Shown here in pieces: positions 5,192-6,736 of a stretch of 6,736 nt of DNA. The DNA lies in the NCBI GenBank assembly GCA_006226265.1, contig SBHH01000345.1, positions 1-6,736 on the forward strand, given 5' to 3'. Position 1 is the stretch's first letter. Every line of letters begins with the position of its first letter. The position numbers were made by a program, and so were the translations under genes. Source of the DNA: Alphaproteobacteria bacterium. GTDB taxonomy: Bacteria > Pseudomonadota > Alphaproteobacteria > Sneathiellales > Sneathiellaceae. The notes under the pieces were generated by a model. The model saw only the letters and a program-made list of their open reading frames with translations, was not told the origin of the DNA and did no database searches.

Positions 5192-6709
5192 TCACGCATC
5201 TGCAAGCGCCCGGTCACGGAGGATTTTCTTCTGCACCTTGCCCATGGTATTGCGCGGGAGCTCCTGCACCAGATAGACCTGTTTCGGCACCTTGAAGTTG
5301 GCGATCCGCTCCTTGATATAGGCGATCACGTCGTCCTCGCCAAGGGACGGGTTGCTGCCATCCGGCACGACAAAGGCGACCACAGCCTCGCCAAAATCGG
5401 GATGGGGGCGGCCGACGACGGCGCTTTCATCGACGCCCGGCATCTCGTCAATGAAGCTTTCAATCTCTTTCGGGTAAACATTGTAACCGCCTGAGATAAT
5501 GAGATCCTTCGCCCGGCCGACAATGCGGTAATAACCATCTTCGCCTTTCTGCGTCATGTCGCCGGTAATGAAGAAGCCATCGGCGCGAAATTCGGCTGCC
5601 GTTTTTTCCGGCATCTGCCAGTAACCCTTAAAGACATTCGGGCCCTTGATCTCCAAAATACCGACCTCGCCATCTTTCAGGATATTGCCTTCGTCATCGG
5701 CGATGCGGGCCTCGTTATCGAGCGGGAAGCCGACCGTTCCGGCCTTCCGTGTCCCTTCATACGGATTGGAGGTGATCATGCCCGCCTCCGTCATGCCATA
5801 ACGCTCCAGGATGACATGGCCCGTCCGCGCCGTGAAGGCCTTGAAGGTTTCTTCCAGAAGCGGGGCCGATCCTGCCGTGAAAAGCCGCATGTTGCGGCAG
5901 GTTTCCTGCGTAAATCCTTCTTCGGCGAGAAGGCGTACATAAAAGGTCGGTACGCCCATGAAAACGCTCGATTGTGGCAGGAACTCGATCACCCTGGCGG
6001 GATCGAAACGAGTTAAAAAAATCACCTTGCTGGCATTGAGAAGCGCGCAGTGAAGGGCGACGAACAGGCCATGCACATGAAAGATGGGCAGTGCATGCAA
6101 AAGCACATCGCCCTTTGTGAAATGCCATTCACGATAGAGCGTAAGGGCGTTTGAGGCGAGATTGTCATGGGAGAGCATCGCCCCCTTGGAGCGACCCGTG
6201 GTGCCGGAGGTATAAAGGATGGCGGCGAGATCGTCACCGGCCCGCTCCACGGTACGAAAGCCTGCGGGCATGTCCTTGGCCGCGTCCATCAGGCTGCCCT
6301 TGCCGTCACCGCCCAGAGTCAGGACTTCCTTCACATCGGCTTTCACCGCAATTTCCCGGATTTCATCGAGTGAAGCGGGATCGCAGATGACGAGAGCAGG
6401 GGAGGCATCGGTCAGAAAATATTCAACCTCCGCCGCCTTATAGGCCGTGTTGAGGGGGAGATACACAAGGCCCGCCCGGAGACAGCCAAGATATAGCATC
6501 ACATTCTCAACCGATTTCCCAACCTGCACGGCAACCCGGTCACCCGGAAGCGCACCTTTCTCGACGAGGAGGTAGGCGATACGCGACGAAATGTCATCCA
6601 GATCCTGATAGCTGTAAGTCGCAATATCCGGCCCTTCGAAGGCAATCTCGCCCGTATTTTCGGGGAACCGGCTGGCAAGCAGGCTGTATAGATTCTGATC
6701 GGTCATCAT
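5192..6709 (-). CDS. matB: Malonyl-CoA synthetase (malonate-CoA ligase), MatB
   Basis: This 505-residue cytosolic enzyme of the acyl-adenylate-forming (ANL) family predicts the reaction malonate + CoA + ATP to malonyl-CoA + AMP + PPi. The ATP-binding loop is TSGTTGRSK (167-175). HALPIFHVHGLFVA (205-218), GVPTFYVRLL (252-261), RLFTAGSAPLLEET (275-288) and LERYGMTEAGM (301-311) all closely match rhizobial MatB, as does SNPYEGTRKAGTVGFPL (314-330). Arg259 in FYVRLL is at the place where MatB enzymes hold the malonate carboxylate (from memory of the structures). TGD 382-384, GRAKDL 398-403 and GGYNVYPKEIE 407-417 form the hinge region, and Lys491 in PRNTMGKVQKK is the adenylation lysine. Length equals that of known MatB (about 500-505). 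The start is ATG 6707-6709, with a weak GGAA eight bases ahead; a second ATG follows directly. No malonyl-CoA decarboxylase or malonate carrier is visible. Methylmalonate may also be accepted, as in some family members. Confidence 0.92.
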   Translation of the reverse strand: MMTDQNLYSLLASRFPENTGEIAFEGPDIATYSYQDLDDISSRIAYLLVEKGALPGDRVAVQVGKSVENVMLYLGCLRAGLVYLPLNTAYKAAEVEYFLTDASPALVICDPASLDEIREIAVKADVKEVLTLGGDGKGSLMDAAKDMPAGFRTVERAGDDLAAILYTSGTTGRSKGAMLSHDNLASNALTLYREWHFTKGDVLLHALPIFHVHGLFVALHCALLNASKVIFLTRFDPARVIEFLPQSSVFMGVPTFYVRLLAEEGFTQETCRNMRLFTAGSAPLLEETFKAFTARTGHVILERYGMTEAGMITSNPYEGTRKAGTVGFPLDNEARIADDEGNILKDGEVGILEIKGPNVFKGYWQMPEKTAAEFRADGFFITGDMTQKGEDGYYRIVGRAKDLIISGGYNVYPKEIESFIDEMPGVDESAVVGRPHPDFGEAVVAFVVPDGSNPSLGEDDVIAYIKERIANFKVPKQVYLVQELPRNTMGKVQKKILRDRALADA

Positions 6710-6736
6710 AAAATAAATTCCGCATGCAGGCAGGAC

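Overview
The window looks like chromosomal DNA of an alphaproteobacterium. The coding DNA is fairly GC-rich, the genes are closely packed, and the malonyl-CoA synthetase closely resembles the rhizobial MatB enzymes. This assignment is inferred from protein style; there is no rRNA or other taxonomic marker. I see no tRNA, rRNA, CRISPR array, insertion sequence, phage gene or integrase.

Layout. Positions 1-153 hold the last 50 codons of an ABC-transporter inner-membrane permease of the peptide class. Twelve bases later comes a fused double-ATPase gene (166-1893) that would power the same importer, so this is the 3' end of a peptide or nickel type uptake operon reading rightward. It ends in a strong hairpin (1939-1970) with T-runs on both strands. 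A converging gene on the minus strand (1975-3057) encodes a DUF2817/M14-type zinc hydrolase. Across a 166-base divergent gap, a long glutathione-S-transferase-like protein reads rightward (3224-4234). An AT-rich gap (4235-4483) contains several dyad-symmetric sites and precedes a CGNR zinc-finger/ABATE regulator (4484-5167). That gene converges, with only 24 bases between stops, on matB (5192-6709, minus strand), whose predicted product makes malonyl-CoA from malonate.

How the genes could work together. The permease and ATPase clearly form one transporter. The DUF2817 hydrolase beside it could process an imported peptide-like or N-acylated compound, but it lies on the opposite strand with its own terminator, so that link is inference. 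MatB stands without the usual malonate partners (malonyl-CoA decarboxylase, MatC-type carrier, MatR regulator) on the side visible here. The GST-like protein and the CGNR protein have no known target.

Most genes are ordinary family members. The part least explained by known features is the AT-rich region before the CGNR gene. It carries two identical-arm palindromes, AATCT-N3-AGATT, centred 73 bases apart (about seven helical turns), with a third dyad between them. This looks like operator architecture for cooperative or looping repression, possibly by the CGNR protein itself. I found no convincing evidence of a wholly new multi-gene system.
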